Below are positions 15,726-25,615 of a stretch of 64,000 nucleotides of DNA, piece by piece. How positions within the stretch are numbered: the stretch's first letter is position 1; every line of letters begins with the position of its first letter. Position numbers and translations under genes: made by a program. This stretch comes from Sporosarcina sp. ANT_H38 (lineage in GTDB: Bacteria > Bacillota > Bacilli > Bacillales_A > Planococcaceae), in contig NZ_VOBC01000001.1 in the NCBI RefSeq assembly GCF_008369195.1, positions 1,488,001 through 1,552,000 on the forward strand, given 5' to 3'. Under the pieces are notes generated by a model. That model was not told the DNA's origin and did no database searches. It was given only the letters and a program-made list of their open reading frames with translations.

Positions 15726-15822
15726 GTTGTGTAGGGATTTATAGGCTTAGAAATTGAAGTTTAATATAAATCCTAAAAATAAGTCGGCTTAGTAGCTGTT
15801 GAAAATCTTGTCATACCAACAA

Positions 15823-16614
15823 TCAGCTCGCCATATGCTCAAGACGAATCTTGTCTGCGATCATTGCGATGAATTCACTATTAGTTGGTTTGCTTTTCAA
15901 GTGATGCACAGTGTAGCCAAACATTTTGGAAATAACATCATAATTGCCGCGGTTCCATGCCACTTCAATTGCGTGGCGAATTGCACGCTCGACACGGGAT
16001 GCTGTCGTATTGTATTTTTTTGCAATCTCCGGATAAAGTACTTTCGTCACTGAACCAAGCAAATCGACGTCAGTGTAAACCATTTGAATCGCTTCACGAA
16101 TAAACGCATAACCTTTAATATGAGCAGGGACACCAATCTCCTTAATAATTGCTGTAATTGTAGTATCCAGCACTTTTTGACTTACTGTTCCTGGCGCATA
16201 CTCTCCGCTAGCTTGAACTATCGGAACTATCGGTTTTCTTGTTCCTGCTACTTGGAATATCTGGTTTGCAAGTCGTTCGAATTCAAAAGGTTTAAGCATG
16301 AAATACGAAGCGCCTAGACTCGCGGCTTGCGTCATTACATCTTCTTGTCCAAATGCCGTCAACATAATAATATGCACATCGGCAGTTTGTGCATTTTCAC
16401 TCAACGTTTCCAAAACCGCAATTCCGTCAAGGTGTGGCATGATAATATCAAGTAATAAGACATCTGGTTTTTTCTCTTCTAACATTGACAGACATACTTT
16501 GCCGTTATGCGCTGTCCAAATGACATCAATTTCAGGATGCCTTTCAAAATATGTCATCATAGTTTTCACCAATTCCTTGTTATCGTCAGCAATCGCAACT
16601 TTCAGTTTATCCAT
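15823..16614 (-). CDS. spo0A: Sporulation master regulator Spo0A
   Basis: Response regulator and transcription factor at the end of the sporulation phosphorelay. Receiver domain (about 1-120): VAIADDN acidic pocket, [19 protein letters not shown] with the phosphorylated aspartate, MLTAFGQED, and [10 protein letters not shown]. The C-terminal DNA-binding domain contains [18 protein letters not shown] and the recognition helix [18 protein letters not shown]; both are almost identical to B. subtilis. ATG 16614 (MDKLK) is 8 nt from AAGGGGGA; the ATG at 16620 is too close. The 3' tip is the sequence duplicated at 5,727 and 2,206. A sigma-H promoter and 0A boxes lie upstream. Confidence 0.98.
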   Translation of the reverse strand: MDKLKVAIADDNKELVKTMMTYFERHPEIDVIWTAHNGKVCLSMLEEKKPDVLLLDIIMPHLDGIAVLETLSENAQTADVHIIMLTAFGQEDVMTQAASLGASYFMLKPFEFERLANQIFQVAGTRKPIVPIVQASGEYAPGTVSQKVLDTTITAIIKEIGVPAHIKGYAFIREAIQMVYTDVDLLGSVTKVLYPEIAKKYNTTASRVERAIRHAIEVAWNRGNYDVISKMFGYTVHHLKSKPTNSEFIAMIADKIRLEHMAS

Positions 16615-16691
16615 TCCCATTTCCCCCTTGTACGTTTATGACGACTTCTTTCCCTAAACATTATCAACCTTCTCTTAACTACACAAGAGAA

Positions 16692-16719
16692 ATTTCGACG
16701 AATCATGAAGTAATCCTCT
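16692..16719 (-). promoter_or_regulatory. Sigma-H promoter of spo0A, overlapping a 0A box
   Basis: Minus strand AGAGGATTA (16,711-16,719), 11 nt, then GTCGAAAT (16,692-16,699): exact fits to the sigma-H consensus RNAGGAWWW and RNNGAAWW with standard spacing. The minus-10 lies within TTCGTCGAA, itself one base from a 0A box. This corresponds to the sporulation promoter Ps of B. subtilis spo0A. Confidence 0.75.
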
Positions 16720-16761
16720 ATTATTCAATAAAAATGAATCTTCAGACATACAGTTTCCCTA

Positions 16762-16801
16762 AATTTCGACCATTTCCTTTATTTTTAATACTTTGTCGAA
16801 T
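16762..16801. promoter_or_regulatory. Spo0A-binding boxes upstream of spo0A
   Basis: TTTGTCGAA at 16,792-16,800 is an exact 0A box. AATTTCGACCAT (16,762-16,773) read on the minus strand gives ATGGTCGAAAT, one mismatch. Their position upstream of the sigma-H promoter suggests autoregulation by Spo0A~P. Confidence 0.65.
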
Positions 16802-16824
16802 CCCTTTTAATAAGTTTACCACGA

Positions 16825-16867
16825 TAAAAAAAAAGGACCAACTCACTTTTTGAGTTGGTCCTTTTTT
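16825..16867 (-). terminator. Terminator of spoIVB
   Basis: GGACCAACTCA...TGAGTTGGTCC hairpin flanked by A and T runs, directly after the spoIVB stop codon; probably bidirectional. Confidence 0.85.
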
Positions 16868-17835
16868 CAATTTTCTCCGCTACGCATTTTTTCTAGAAAA
16901 AGGGCTGCACCTTTTTTGGGATCATCGACAAACATATGCGTCACCGCTCCCGCAAATTTCCCATTCTGAATAACAGGACTTCCACTCATCCCCTGTAGAA
17001 TCCCACCCGTTGCCTCGAGTAATTTGGGATCTGTCAAGATGAAATGAAACTGATCTTCCTCTACTTCAATAATTCGAATAGAAAATGATTCAACCTCGGT
17101 CCCTTTAATCGTAGTGTAAATTTCAGCCAGACCTTCTTTTACTTCCGCAGGATGCATAATAGTTAGCGGTTCGGCTAACACTTTCTTATATTCGCTGTTC
17201 CACGATCCAAAAATGCCATAAATGCCATTTACCCGAATCGTCCCTAAAAAATCGTCATCATCAACAATTGTTGAAATTTTATAACCTGGAATACCAGGTA
17301 CACTTTTTTTAATTTGATCGATTTCTGAAAGATAAATTGCTCCTGTTCTAAATGAAGGTGGTGATTTCAATGCACTGTCGATTATCTGATGACCGAGTGC
17401 ACCGTATGTCCCCTTGTCCGGGTCGACATACGTCAAGGTTCCAGTCCCTTCCGTCCGATCTTTCAGGAATGGAAGGAGACGTTTCATCGCTTCGCCATCT
17501 GCTTGAACCTGACTTTTTTCCCCGTCACGAATGACATGCAATACGATTTCTTTCTTGTCACGTAATGAGGTTGATACTTTTTCGTACTCATGAAGGCTGC
17601 TGACTGCTACATTGTCTAATTGTCCGATTAGATCACCTGCCTTCAACCAGTTTTCTTCACTGATCATGACATCATTTGTAATGTAGACTCCCGACAAATC
17701 CATCTTAATACCGATTGACTGTCCCATCGGAATCAGCGTTCCGTCTTTTGCAAATACTACATTTGAAGCAAATGGCATGACAAGAAAAAGCACAGATAAC
17801 GAAACGGCCAACTTGAGTTGTCTACTCCATCCCAT
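16867..17835 (-). CDS. spoIVB: SpoIVB sporulation serine peptidase
   Basis: Secreted by the forespore into the intermembrane space, SpoIVB cleaves SpoIVFA to release pro-sigma-K processing. The product has an N-terminal signal/anchor (LKLAVSLSVLFLVMPFASNV), a reduced PDZ domain (about 38-110), and a SpoIVB peptidase domain with the catalytic histidine in YGALGHQI and serine in GGILQGMSGSPVIQNGKFAG. It has 322 residues against 426 in B. subtilis, mainly shorter before and inside the PDZ region. Its place between recN and spo0A is the conserved one. The catalytic residues are kept, so activity is expected. Confidence 0.93.
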   Translation of the reverse strand: MGWSRQLKLAVSLSVLFLVMPFASNVVFAKDGTLIPMGQSIGIKMDLSGVYITNDVMISEENWLKAGDLIGQLDNVAVSSLHEYEKVSTSLRDKKEIVLHVIRDGEKSQVQADGEAMKRLLPFLKDRTEGTGTLTYVDPDKGTYGALGHQIIDSALKSPPSFRTGAIYLSEIDQIKKSVPGIPGYKISTIVDDDDFLGTIRVNGIYGIFGSWNSEYKKVLAEPLTIMHPAEVKEGLAEIYTTIKGTEVESFSIRIIEVEEDQFHFILTDPKLLEATGGILQGMSGSPVIQNGKFAGAVTHMFVDDPKKGAALFLEKMRSGEN

Positions 17836-17960
17836 GTTTCACCTCCCTTAATAAGATACTGTTGGTATGTCCGTTCAGGGGAATGTTATGAAAGGGTAAA
17901 TCAAGCAATAATGGAACGAAAACTAATTTTACTGTGTTGGCAACTGTTAAGTAAAAAAAA

Positions 17961-17996
17961 TAAAAAAAACGTGCATAATATAGTATGCACGTTAAG
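17961..17996 (-). terminator. Terminator of recN
   Basis: AACGTGCATACTATATTATGCACGTT hairpin region (stem AACGTGCATA/TATGCACGTT) followed on the minus strand by TTTTTTTT. Confidence 0.85.
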
Positions 17997-17999
17997 TGA

Positions 18000-19697
18000 T
18001 TATCTAAAGGATTTCTTGCGTTCGGCAGCCAAAGTCAACAACTCTTCCGCATGTTTTAACGTTAATGGCGTGGTTTCAGCTCCGGACAACATCCTGGACA
18101 ATTCTTCAGTCCTATCTGATTCAATGACATCATGAATTTCCGTCTTCGTCCTATCACTTATTACATCCTTTTTAATGAGGTAATGGTGATCGGCCATTGC
18201 GGCAACTTGTGGTAAATGTGAAATACACAGCACTTGGGACTTTGTTGCGATTATAGCTATTTTTTCTGCAATTGCTTGTGCAACCCTTCCGCTTACACCA
18301 GTATCCACTTCGTCAAAAATGAGTGAAGTAACACCTTGGTGTTTAGAAAATATTGTCTTTATCGCTAACATTATGCGAGAAATTTCACCACCCGAAGCTA
18401 CTTTGACAAGTGGCTTCAACGGTTCTCCAACGTTCGTCGATATTAGGAAGTTCACATCATCATATCCATTGGAATCGAAAGTACCTAATGCTTTCCGAGT
18501 GATATCCACTTTAAAAGAAGCTTTTCCCATATGAAGTTGATCGAGCTGTTCCATAATTGCATTTTCTAATTGAATGGACGACTTTTGGCGAATAATTGAT
18601 AACTCTCCTGCTTCAATTTCAAGGTCCTTTAAAAATTGTGTAAGTTTTTCCTGCTCAGCAGAAAGACGCTCATCCCTGCTAACTAAACTTTCAAGTTCAT
18701 CTGTGATTTTATCTCGATATATAAGAATGTCCTCAATTGTTTTGCCATACTTTCTTTTTAGGGAAATATGGAGAGCAAGACGCTCTTCAACTACTTCGAG
18801 TCTTGTAGGATCAAATTCCATATCATCAAGTATACTTTTGAGTTCATGCGCAGTATCTTGTAAGGAATAGAAACTTGTTGCAATCGTTTCAGCGTGCATT
18901 TTCAGACTGTTATCGACTGAAGCCGCATCCTCCATATCACTCATTGCAGAACCGACCCAGTCAAGCGCATGTGTATCCCCACTAATCGACACGTATGCCG
19001 TATTTAATCGCTCAAATAAACGATTAAAGTTTTGAAGTTTTTGTTTTTCTGCTTCTAGTTGATCCTCTTCACCAATGACAAGTGCGGCCGCATTAATTTC
19101 CTTCAGTTGGAATGAATACAAATCAATACGTTGGGCAACTTGCTGCTCATTATCATCTGCCTTTTCAAGCTTCCGCTTTAGTTTCCGATAACTCTCATAC
19201 AGTTCGGAATAATTTTCATAGGCATTCTCAAGTTTTTCACCTGCAAAATGATCAAGCAAATGAATATGACTTCTCTCATGCATTAATTCTTGGTTTTCAT
19301 GTTGACCATGTATGTCAATCAGCTGGGAACCAATTTCTCTCAAGATAGCAATTGTCACGAGCTTACCATTGACACGGCAAACCGTTTTACCGTTCGAATT
19401 TAAATCGCGTCGCAAAATAACGACACCATCCTGCACATCAATACCAAATTCAGCCAATTGAACAATAATCGAATGCGCCTCTTCTTCAATGGTGAAAAGC
19501 CCTTCGAGTTCGGCTTTTGTCGCTCCATGGCGGATAAATTCCTGTGATCCTCTTCCACCCGCCAACAGTTGGACAGCATCGATAATAATAGATTTCCCCG
19601 CACCTGTTTCCCCAGTTAATACGGTTAAACCTTCGTCAAAAGTTACTTCAAGGTGTTCAATGATTGCAAAGTTTTTTATGGAAATTTCACGTAACAA
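18000..19697 (-). CDS. recN: DNA repair protein RecN
   Basis: SMC-like ATPase that acts at DNA double-strand breaks. Length 565 is normal. Walker A GETGAGKSIIIDAVQLL near residue 30, long coiled-coil arms (about 150-370) and the C-terminal signature KVASGGEISRIMLAIKT with Walker B LIFDEVDTGVSG. It is followed by its own terminator and preceded by argR at 15 bp, the standard order. Confidence 0.97.
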   Translation of the reverse strand: MLREISIKNFAIIEHLEVTFDEGLTVLTGETGAGKSIIIDAVQLLAGGRGSQEFIRHGATKAELEGLFTIEEEAHSIIVQLAEFGIDVQDGVVILRRDLNSNGKTVCRVNGKLVTIAILREIGSQLIDIHGQHENQELMHERSHIHLLDHFAGEKLENAYENYSELYESYRKLKRKLEKADDNEQQVAQRIDLYSFQLKEINAAALVIGEEDQLEAEKQKLQNFNRLFERLNTAYVSISGDTHALDWVGSAMSDMEDAASVDNSLKMHAETIATSFYSLQDTAHELKSILDDMEFDPTRLEVVEERLALHISLKRKYGKTIEDILIYRDKITDELESLVSRDERLSAEQEKLTQFLKDLEIEAGELSIIRQKSSIQLENAIMEQLDQLHMGKASFKVDITRKALGTFDSNGYDDVNFLISTNVGEPLKPLVKVASGGEISRIMLAIKTIFSKHQGVTSLIFDEVDTGVSGRVAQAIAEKIAIIATKSQVLCISHLPQVAAMADHHYLIKKDVISDRTKTEIHDVIESDRTEELSRMLSGAETTPLTLKHAEELLTLAAERKKSFR

Positions 19698-19712
19698 TTG
19701 CTTTCACCTCTT

Positions 19713-20162
19713 TCAAAGCATCGCTAAAAGTTTTTCTTTCACTACTTCTGTCAGAGATTCATCACGACAAATAATCAGACACGTATCATCGCCACAAATC
19801 GTCCCAAGAATTTCATTCCAGCTAAGATGATCCATTAGTGAACCGACAGCTTGTGCATTACCAGGAAGCGTTTTCAAAACAATAAAATGGCCTGCTCCAT
19901 CGATGCTAACGAATGCATCGGTCAGCATACGGTGAAGCTTTTGTTCCGTGTTGTACTTATGTACGGGTGGCAGGCTGTACTTATAACTCCCATCAGACAA
20001 AGGGGTCTTAATAAGATGCATTTCTTTTATATCCCGTGAAACGGTCGCTTGCGTTACGTCAACTCCCGCTGCTTTTAGGCTGTCTACGAGTTGATCCTGT
20101 GTTTCTATTTCAAAGTTTGAGATAATATCCCGAATACGAATTTGCCTATGCCCTTTATTCAT
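19713..20162 (-). CDS. argR: Arginine repressor ArgR/AhrC
   Basis: Arginine-dependent DNA-binding regulator of arginine biosynthesis and catabolism. 149 residues. N-terminal winged helix [20 protein letters not shown] with recognition part [18 protein letters not shown]-terminal hexamerisation and arginine-binding core [15 protein letters not shown] and [13 protein letters not shown]. The ATG at 20162 follows GGAGTGAT; the upstream frame has no better start. Located between tlyA and recN as in B. subtilis (ahrC). Confidence 0.96.
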   Translation of the reverse strand: MNKGHRQIRIRDIISNFEIETQDQLVDSLKAAGVDVTQATVSRDIKEMHLIKTPLSDGSYKYSLPPVHKYNTEQKLHRMLTDAFVSIDGAGHFIVLKTLPGNAQAVGSLMDHLSWNEILGTICGDDTCLIICRDESLTEVVKEKLLAML

Positions 20163-20225
20163 GCCAATCACTCCGATACCATTGTTATGTCTTATTTCAT
20201 ACTGTACCACCCATTATTTCATACA

Positions 20226-20260
20226 ACAAGAATAGCACGCAAATTAATGCGTGCTATTGC
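20226..20260 (-). terminator. Possible terminator or attenuator between tlyA and argR
   Basis: Stem AATAGCACGC/GCGTGCTATT overlapping the end of tlyA. The T tract after it is weak (CTTGTTGT), so readthrough into argR is likely. Confidence 0.45.
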
Positions 20261-21075
20261 AGTTCCTTGTAGGCTTCTTCGACAAGGTTGTCAAATGAAA
20301 CATCGTCAAATGATGTCAAAGCATCGTCTTCAGAAGTCAAGTGGAACAGAAACTCAATATTTCCTTCTCCGCCAGTGACGGGAGAATATGAAATTCCGCG
20401 TAGACTGAATCCCTCTTTTATGGATGCATCAGAAATTTTCTTTAAAACTTCAAGGTGAATGGATTTCTCCCTTACAACACCTTTTTTCCCCACTTTCCCT
20501 TTCCCTGCCTCAAATTGCGGCTTTACAAGGACCATGACATCGCCGCCGTCCGCAATAATGCGCTTTAATGCAGGTAGGATAAGCGTCAATGATATAAAAG
20601 ATACATCGATTGTAGCAAATTGCGGTATACCTTCGGTGAAAATCTCCGGTGTAGCATGTCTAAAGTTTGTTCTTTCCATCACAGTTACGCGTGGATCCTG
20701 ACGTATTTTCCACGCCAGCTGATTGTACCCGACATCAAGTGCATAGCAATGAGATGCACCATTTTGAAGGGCGCAATCTGTGAAACCACCCGTTGATGAT
20801 CCGATATCCAGCACAATTTTGTCAGTGACATTGGCGTCAAACTGCTCAAGCGCTTTTTCAAGCTTCAAGCCACCCCGACTGACATATTTCAGTTTCGAAC
20901 CTTTGACAACAAGCGGTGCATCTGCAAATATTTTTTCACCTGGTTTATCTAGTCTTGTTTCAGCGGTAAAGATGATGCCCGCCATTATGGAGCGCTTTGC
21001 TTGTTCCCTTGTTTCAAAGAGACCTCGCGCAACCAGGAGGACATCTACCCGTTCTTTCGGTATACGATTTGTCAT
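20254..21075 (-). CDS. tlyA: TlyA family rRNA 2'-O-methyltransferase / hemolysin-like
   Basis: A 273-residue protein with an N-terminal S4 RNA-binding domain ([20 protein letters not shown]) and an FtsJ-type Rossmann methyltransferase domain ([40 protein letters not shown]). The family 2'-O-methylates ribosomal RNA; the B. subtilis homologue is yqxC. Its start overlaps the dxs stop by 4 nt (ATGA), so the two are translationally coupled. Confidence 0.93.
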   Translation of the reverse strand: MTNRIPKERVDVLLVARGLFETREQAKRSIMAGIIFTAETRLDKPGEKIFADAPLVVKGSKLKYVSRGGLKLEKALEQFDANVTDKIVLDIGSSTGGFTDCALQNGASHCYALDVGYNQLAWKIRQDPRVTVMERTNFRHATPEIFTEGIPQFATIDVSFISLTLILPALKRIIADGGDVMVLVKPQFEAGKGKVGKKGVVREKSIHLEVLKKISDASIKEGFSLRGISYSPVTGGEGNIEFLFHLTSEDDALTSFDDVSFDNLVEEAYKELQ

Positions 21076-22979
21076 ACTTGTTCCCTTTCCACTTCTTGCA
21101 TTTTTATAAATGATTCCATATTCTCAACTAGATGACCTGCAGTCATACCGATTTCTGCGAGCAGTTCGTCAACATTGCCATGTTCAATGAACTGATCTGG
21201 AATGCCCATCCGTCGAATCGGCACAATTGTCTGAAGTGTATCATGTGCGTATTCAAGTACTGCACTGCCGAAACCACCGGCGAGAACCGCCTCTTCAACT
21301 GTTATAACTGGCATTCCGGTTGCAAAAATCATGTCTAACATTGCAGTATCAAGCGGCTTGATAAATCTTGCATTGATGACTTTCACATGAATCCCTTTAG
21401 TAAATAATATGTTGGCAGCTTCCAGCGCCATCGGAATTGTTGTTCCGAATGTCAAGATTACGCCATCATGGCCTTCACGTAGCACTTCCCATGAGCCAAT
21501 TGGGATTGGACGCAATGTTTCATCCATAGTTACGCCGAGTCCATTTCCTCTTGGATAACGCATTACTATAGGGCCTTCATCGTAATCTAAAGCCGTTTTC
21601 ACCATATGCTGACCTTCGTTTTCATCTTTCGGCATCATGATAACCAGATTCGGCATATGCCTTAAGAATGCAATATCGAAGACGCCCTGATGCGTTTCAC
21701 CATCTGCACCTACTAGCCCTGCACGGTCAATACCGATAAAAACATTCAGGTTTTGTCTGGAAATATCATGAAGCATCTGATCATAAGCTCGTTGCATAAA
21801 TGTCGAATAAATTGCAAGGAATGGTTTCATCCCTTGCGTCGCAAGACCTGCTGCCATCGTCGTTGCATGCTGTTCAGCAATACCGACATCAAAGAACCTA
21901 TCTGGGAATTCCGCTGCAAATGATTCTAGTTTCGATCCGACAGGCATTGCCGGCGTTATTGCGACAATACGTCTATCTTCACGTGCAATCTTTTGAACCG
22001 TACCTGCAACAAGTCCACTCCATGATGGTGCCACAGAAGATGATTTGACAAAATCACCTGTCTCGATCTTATAAGGTCCTGTGCCATGCCATGTACCGAT
22101 TTTATCGTCTTCGGCCGGGCTGTATCCCTTGCCCTTTTTCGTAATAACATGAAGCAAGACAGGCCCATCCATTTTCTTGGCATATTGAATATTACGTTCA
22201 AGATCATTGAAATCATGCCCGTCGATCGGTCCAAGATATGTGAAGCCTAGTTCTTCGAAGAAGACACCCGAAACGAGAAGATATTTTAAACTGTCTTTCA
22301 CCCGCTCTGCAGCAGTAGCAAGTTTACCGCCGACCGCCGGAATTTTCTTTAAAATATATTCAAGTTCATCTTTTGCACTATTATATTTGCCAGCAGTTCT
22401 TAACTTTCCAAGGACTGCATGAAGCGCACCGACATTGGGAGCGATTGACATTTCATTGTCATTCAAAATAACAATCATGTTCGTTTTCGCATGACCGATA
22501 TGATTAAGTGCTTCAAGTGCCATACCGCCTGTTAGCGCACCGTCTCCGATGACTGGTATTACATAGTTTGAATCACCCTTGATGTCCCGTGCAGCCGCCA
22601 TGCCCATAGCTGCCGAAAGGGAGGTAGAACTGTGACCTGTTTCCCACACATCATGATCGCTTTCAATTCGTTTCGGGAATCCGCATAAACCTTTGTATTG
22701 TCTAAGCGAATCAAAGTCTACAGCACGCCCTGTTAAAATTTTATGGACGTATGCCTGATGCCCCACATCCCAAATGATTTTATCAGTAGGACTATCAAAA
22801 TGCCGATGTAATGCAATTGTCAGTTCAACTACTCCGAGATTCGGGCCGATATGGCCGCCAGTAACAGATAACTTCTCAATAAGAAATTTCCGAATTTCTT
22901 CTGCTAATCCTGCCATCTGTTCCTTTTCGAGTTTCTTAATAAAAGATGGACTTGAAATTTCAGTGAGTTCCATCAACAT
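21072..22979 (-). CDS. dxs: 1-deoxy-D-xylulose-5-phosphate synthase
   Basis: First enzyme of the MEP isoprenoid pathway: condenses pyruvate and glyceraldehyde 3-phosphate using thiamine diphosphate. About 635 residues, usual length. Transketolase-type motifs: [15 protein letters not shown], the cofactor motif [20 protein letters not shown]...NDNEMSI, and the pyrimidine-domain [15 protein letters not shown] and [18 protein letters not shown] 22979 follows AAGGTG; an adjacent GTG at 22982 is possible. It follows ispA in the operon, so two isoprenoid genes are side by side. Confidence 0.97.
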   Translation of the reverse strand: MLMELTEISSPSFIKKLEKEQMAGLAEEIRKFLIEKLSVTGGHIGPNLGVVELTIALHRHFDSPTDKIIWDVGHQAYVHKILTGRAVDFDSLRQYKGLCGFPKRIESDHDVWETGHSSTSLSAAMGMAAARDIKGDSNYVIPVIGDGALTGGMALEALNHIGHAKTNMIVILNDNEMSIAPNVGALHAVLGKLRTAGKYNSAKDELEYILKKIPAVGGKLATAAERVKDSLKYLLVSGVFFEELGFTYLGPIDGHDFNDLERNIQYAKKMDGPVLLHVITKKGKGYSPAEDDKIGTWHGTGPYKIETGDFVKSSSVAPSWSGLVAGTVQKIAREDRRIVAITPAMPVGSKLESFAAEFPDRFFDVGIAEQHATTMAAGLATQGMKPFLAIYSTFMQRAYDQMLHDISRQNLNVFIGIDRAGLVGADGETHQGVFDIAFLRHMPNLVIMMPKDENEGQHMVKTALDYDEGPIVMRYPRGNGLGVTMDETLRPIPIGSWEVLREGHDGVILTFGTTIPMALEAANILFTKGIHVKVINARFIKPLDTAMLDMIFATGMPVITVEEAVLAGGFGSAVLEYAHDTLQTIVPIRRMGIPDQFIEHGNVDELLAEIGMTAGHLVENMESFIKMQEVEREQV

Positions 22980-23069
22980 CACACACCTTCATAAGTTAAT
23001 TGCCACGGTTATTACTACGCTGACCTCATTATATCAAGTAGGACGACTAGCACAACACTTTGGTTCGTT

Positions 23070-23954
23070 TCATGATTTTCGTTCTACTATGTAATCAGCG
23101 AACATTCCAAGAAGTGAATGCTCCGATTCTAAAAACGCGAGTGAGTCTCTTGCAGATTGGTGATGTTTTGCAAGACCTGCCATTGCACCTTCCAGACCAA
23201 GTAGTGATGGATACGTAGACTTCTCACTTATCGCATCGCTCCCTACAGTCTTTCCAAGTTCTTCTGTAGTAGACGTGATATCTAGAATATCGTCCTGTAT
23301 TTGAAAAGCGAGTCCAATATGGTACGCAAAGTCTTTCAACTTCGCCGATTTTTCTTCATCTAGCCCTGCTAGTATTGCTCCGGCTCCGATACAAAATGAC
23401 AATAGAGCCCCTGTTTTATTAACATGTATCGTTTCGAGTTCGGATAGAGACAGTTTTTTAGTCTCGCCTTCAATATCAAGCATTTGTCCGCCGACCATTC
23501 CGGTTGCCCCAGAAGCGTCCGACAGCAATCGGATGATTCGAAGAGTATCTTGCGCAGATGTATCTACTAAATGAGTTAAGCTTCCGAATGCCAAGGTTTG
23601 TAGCGCATCCCCTGCAAGAACAGCAACCGCTTCCCCGTAAACGATATGATTCGTTGGTTTACCGCGCCTAAAATCGTCATCATCCATACAAGGCAAATCA
23701 TCGTGGATAAGGGAATACGTATGCAACAATTCCACAGCACAAGCTATCGTCAAGGCATCATCTGATTGGGCACCTAAGTCGTCGAGCGTGGCAAGGACAA
23801 GGAGTGGCCGGATCCGTTTACCACCGGCATTGATTGAATAGGCCATTGAGGACTTCAATGTTTCAGATACATTCGCAGACCCTAGTAGGCTATTCAGTTT
23901 AGCATCGATAATTGGCATCTTTTTTGCGATAAATTCTTGTAGTTCCTTATGCAT
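23070..23954 (-). CDS. ispA: Geranyl/farnesyl diphosphate synthase
   Basis: Polyprenyl synthetase that extends dimethylallyl diphosphate to farnesyl diphosphate. 294 residues. First aspartate-rich motif DDLPCMDDDDFRRGKPTNH, second QIQDDILDIT, and GGKRIRPLLVLA near the N-terminus. The start ATG 23954 overlaps the end of xseB by 8 nt; the longer frame to 24050 is antisense-free but overlaps xseB and is not needed. Confidence 0.96.
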   Translation of the reverse strand: MHKELQEFIAKKMPIIDAKLNSLLGSANVSETLKSSMAYSINAGGKRIRPLLVLATLDDLGAQSDDALTIACAVELLHTYSLIHDDLPCMDDDDFRRGKPTNHIVYGEAVAVLAGDALQTLAFGSLTHLVDTSAQDTLRIIRLLSDASGATGMVGGQMLDIEGETKKLSLSELETIHVNKTGALLSFCIGAGAILAGLDEEKSAKLKDFAYHIGLAFQIQDDILDITSTTEELGKTVGSDAISEKSTYPSLLGLEGAMAGLAKHHQSARDSLAFLESEHSLLGMFADYIVERKS

Positions 23955-24189
23955 TCGAATCGGTACCTTTAGCTGGGTCAAACTCTGACTTGTTGCCGTC
24001 TTTATCGATAATAGAAATGAGCTGTTTTTCAGCATCCTGTAATTTCCCATGGCAATAAGCAGACAATTCCATCCCTTTTTTGTAAAGAGTTATGGCGTCT
24101 TCAAGTGGTACGTCCCCTGTTTCTAGCTTCTGGACAACTTCCTCTAAGTTAAGCATCGCTTCTTCAAAGCGGATTGGTTCTGTTCCCAA
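23947..24189 (-). CDS. xseB: Exodeoxyribonuclease VII small subunit
   Basis: An 80-residue partner of XseA in the single-strand nuclease exonuclease VII. Family signature FEEAMLNLEEVVQKLETGDV and LEDAITLYKKGMELSAYCHG. It starts with TTG (24189) after GGGGAGGAAAT, adjacent to the xseA stop. The C-terminus overlaps ispA. Confidence 0.94.
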   Translation of the reverse strand: MGTEPIRFEEAMLNLEEVVQKLETGDVPLEDAITLYKKGMELSAYCHGKLQDAEKQLISIIDKDGNKSEFDPAKGTDSNA

Positions 24190-25545
24190 TTAAATTTCCT
24201 CCCCTGCATTCATTGTAATCGTTTGGACCGTCGCTTCTGCGACTCCGTCTTGCAAACGTATTTGGATGTTTCCTCCAACCTCTAGTGCTTTGGCAGAATT
24301 GGCAACTTCGTCATTCTGATAAACAATCGAATATCCGCGTTCCATAATAGTAAGTGGATTAAGCGCCTTCAGCATGCGTACGGATGCATGGAAACGGTCA
24401 CTCCTCATACGGACATCTTGATGAACTCCCCTTGTTAGACGGTCCGTAAGTGCCGCTACATTCCGATGTCCTTCTTTAATTCGCTGTTCTGGCGAGAAAG
24501 AGGCAAGCAGGCTGTTTAATCTTTGGTGCTGAGATAAACGATATCCTGTAATATCTTGTCCACTTCGGAAGAGTCTTCCTTCCAGTCCAATTAATCTTTC
24601 TGTGAAAGGACGATAAAGACGCTCCGGGAATTGAAGTGGATAGGATGTTTGTAAACTTGTCAAACGTTTGCGTTCGTTTTTTATTTGATTGGAAAGGGCA
24701 TTATAGATGACACGTTTTCGATCCAACAGCCTTTCAAATAACTCGTCGCGAGCTGGTACTGCCATTTCAGCGGCAGCTGTCGGTGTAGGCGCCCGTCTAT
24801 CCGAGACAAAATCAGCAATTGTCGTGTCGGTTTCATGTCCGACAGCGCTTATAACTGGAATTTTACAAGAAAAGATTGCACGTGCTACAGATTCTTCATT
24901 AAACGCCCACAGGTCTTCAATTGAACCTCCACCACGTCCAACGATGAGAACATCGATAGTGCCATATGTATCTGCCTGTTCGATTGACTTAACGATAGAA
25001 GGTGCTGCTTGCGGCCCCTGAACAATCGCAGGAAATAAAATGATTTCTGCAAGTGGATAACGCCTTTCAATTGTTGAACATATATCTTGAATTGCAGCAC
25101 CTGATTGCGCCGTAACTACACCGATTTTAGTTGGAAACGAAGGTAATGGTCTTTTCCAGCGTGTATCGAATAGACCTTCTTTCCCTAAACTTTCCTTCAA
25201 TTGCTCAAATGCGAGATAAAGCGCACCGATACCATCGGGTTGCATTGATTGGGCATATAATTGATAATTTCCGCTTGTTTCGAAAACTGTCACATCGCCT
25301 GTAATGAGTACGTTCATGCCATTTTCAGGCTTAAACTTGAGACTTGATGCACTTGAACGGAACATCGCTGACTGGATCCTACTTTTTTCATCTTTCAAGG
25401 TGAAATAAATATGTCCGCTCGGATGACTTTTTACATTCGACAGTTCCCCTTTAACAAAAACATTGCGTAAATGGGGATCTGCATCGAACTTTCGTTTGAT
25501 ATATTTAGTTAATGCTTGTACAGACAAGTGTGGGTCTCCGGCCAA
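24190..25545 (-). CDS. xseA: Exodeoxyribonuclease VII large subunit
   Basis: A 451-residue catalytic subunit. N-terminal OB fold (VFVKGELSNVKSHPSGHIYF, TLKDEKSRIQSAMFR), central nuclease domain with IGVVTAQSGAAIQDI and VGRGGGSIEDLWAFNEESVA, VGHETDTTIADFVSDRRAPT, then a long coiled coil. The start is TTG (25545) after AGGAGG, as judged from the conserved N-terminus LSVQALTKYIKRKFDADPHL. Confidence 0.96.
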   Translation of the reverse strand: MAGDPHLSVQALTKYIKRKFDADPHLRNVFVKGELSNVKSHPSGHIYFTLKDEKSRIQSAMFRSSASSLKFKPENGMNVLITGDVTVFETSGNYQLYAQSMQPDGIGALYLAFEQLKESLGKEGLFDTRWKRPLPSFPTKIGVVTAQSGAAIQDICSTIERRYPLAEIILFPAIVQGPQAAPSIVKSIEQADTYGTIDVLIVGRGGGSIEDLWAFNEESVARAIFSCKIPVISAVGHETDTTIADFVSDRRAPTPTAAAEMAVPARDELFERLLDRKRVIYNALSNQIKNERKRLTSLQTSYPLQFPERLYRPFTERLIGLEGRLFRSGQDITGYRLSQHQRLNSLLASFSPEQRIKEGHRNVAALTDRLTRGVHQDVRMRSDRFHASVRMLKALNPLTIMERGYSIVYQNDEVANSAKALEVGGNIQIRLQDGVAEATVQTITMNAGEEI

Positions 25546-25615
25546 CAGTCCCGCCTCCTGATTCTTAACGTATAGAAACGCTGTCTTTCCATTGAAAAAC
25601 AGCGTCCGTCCGGTT

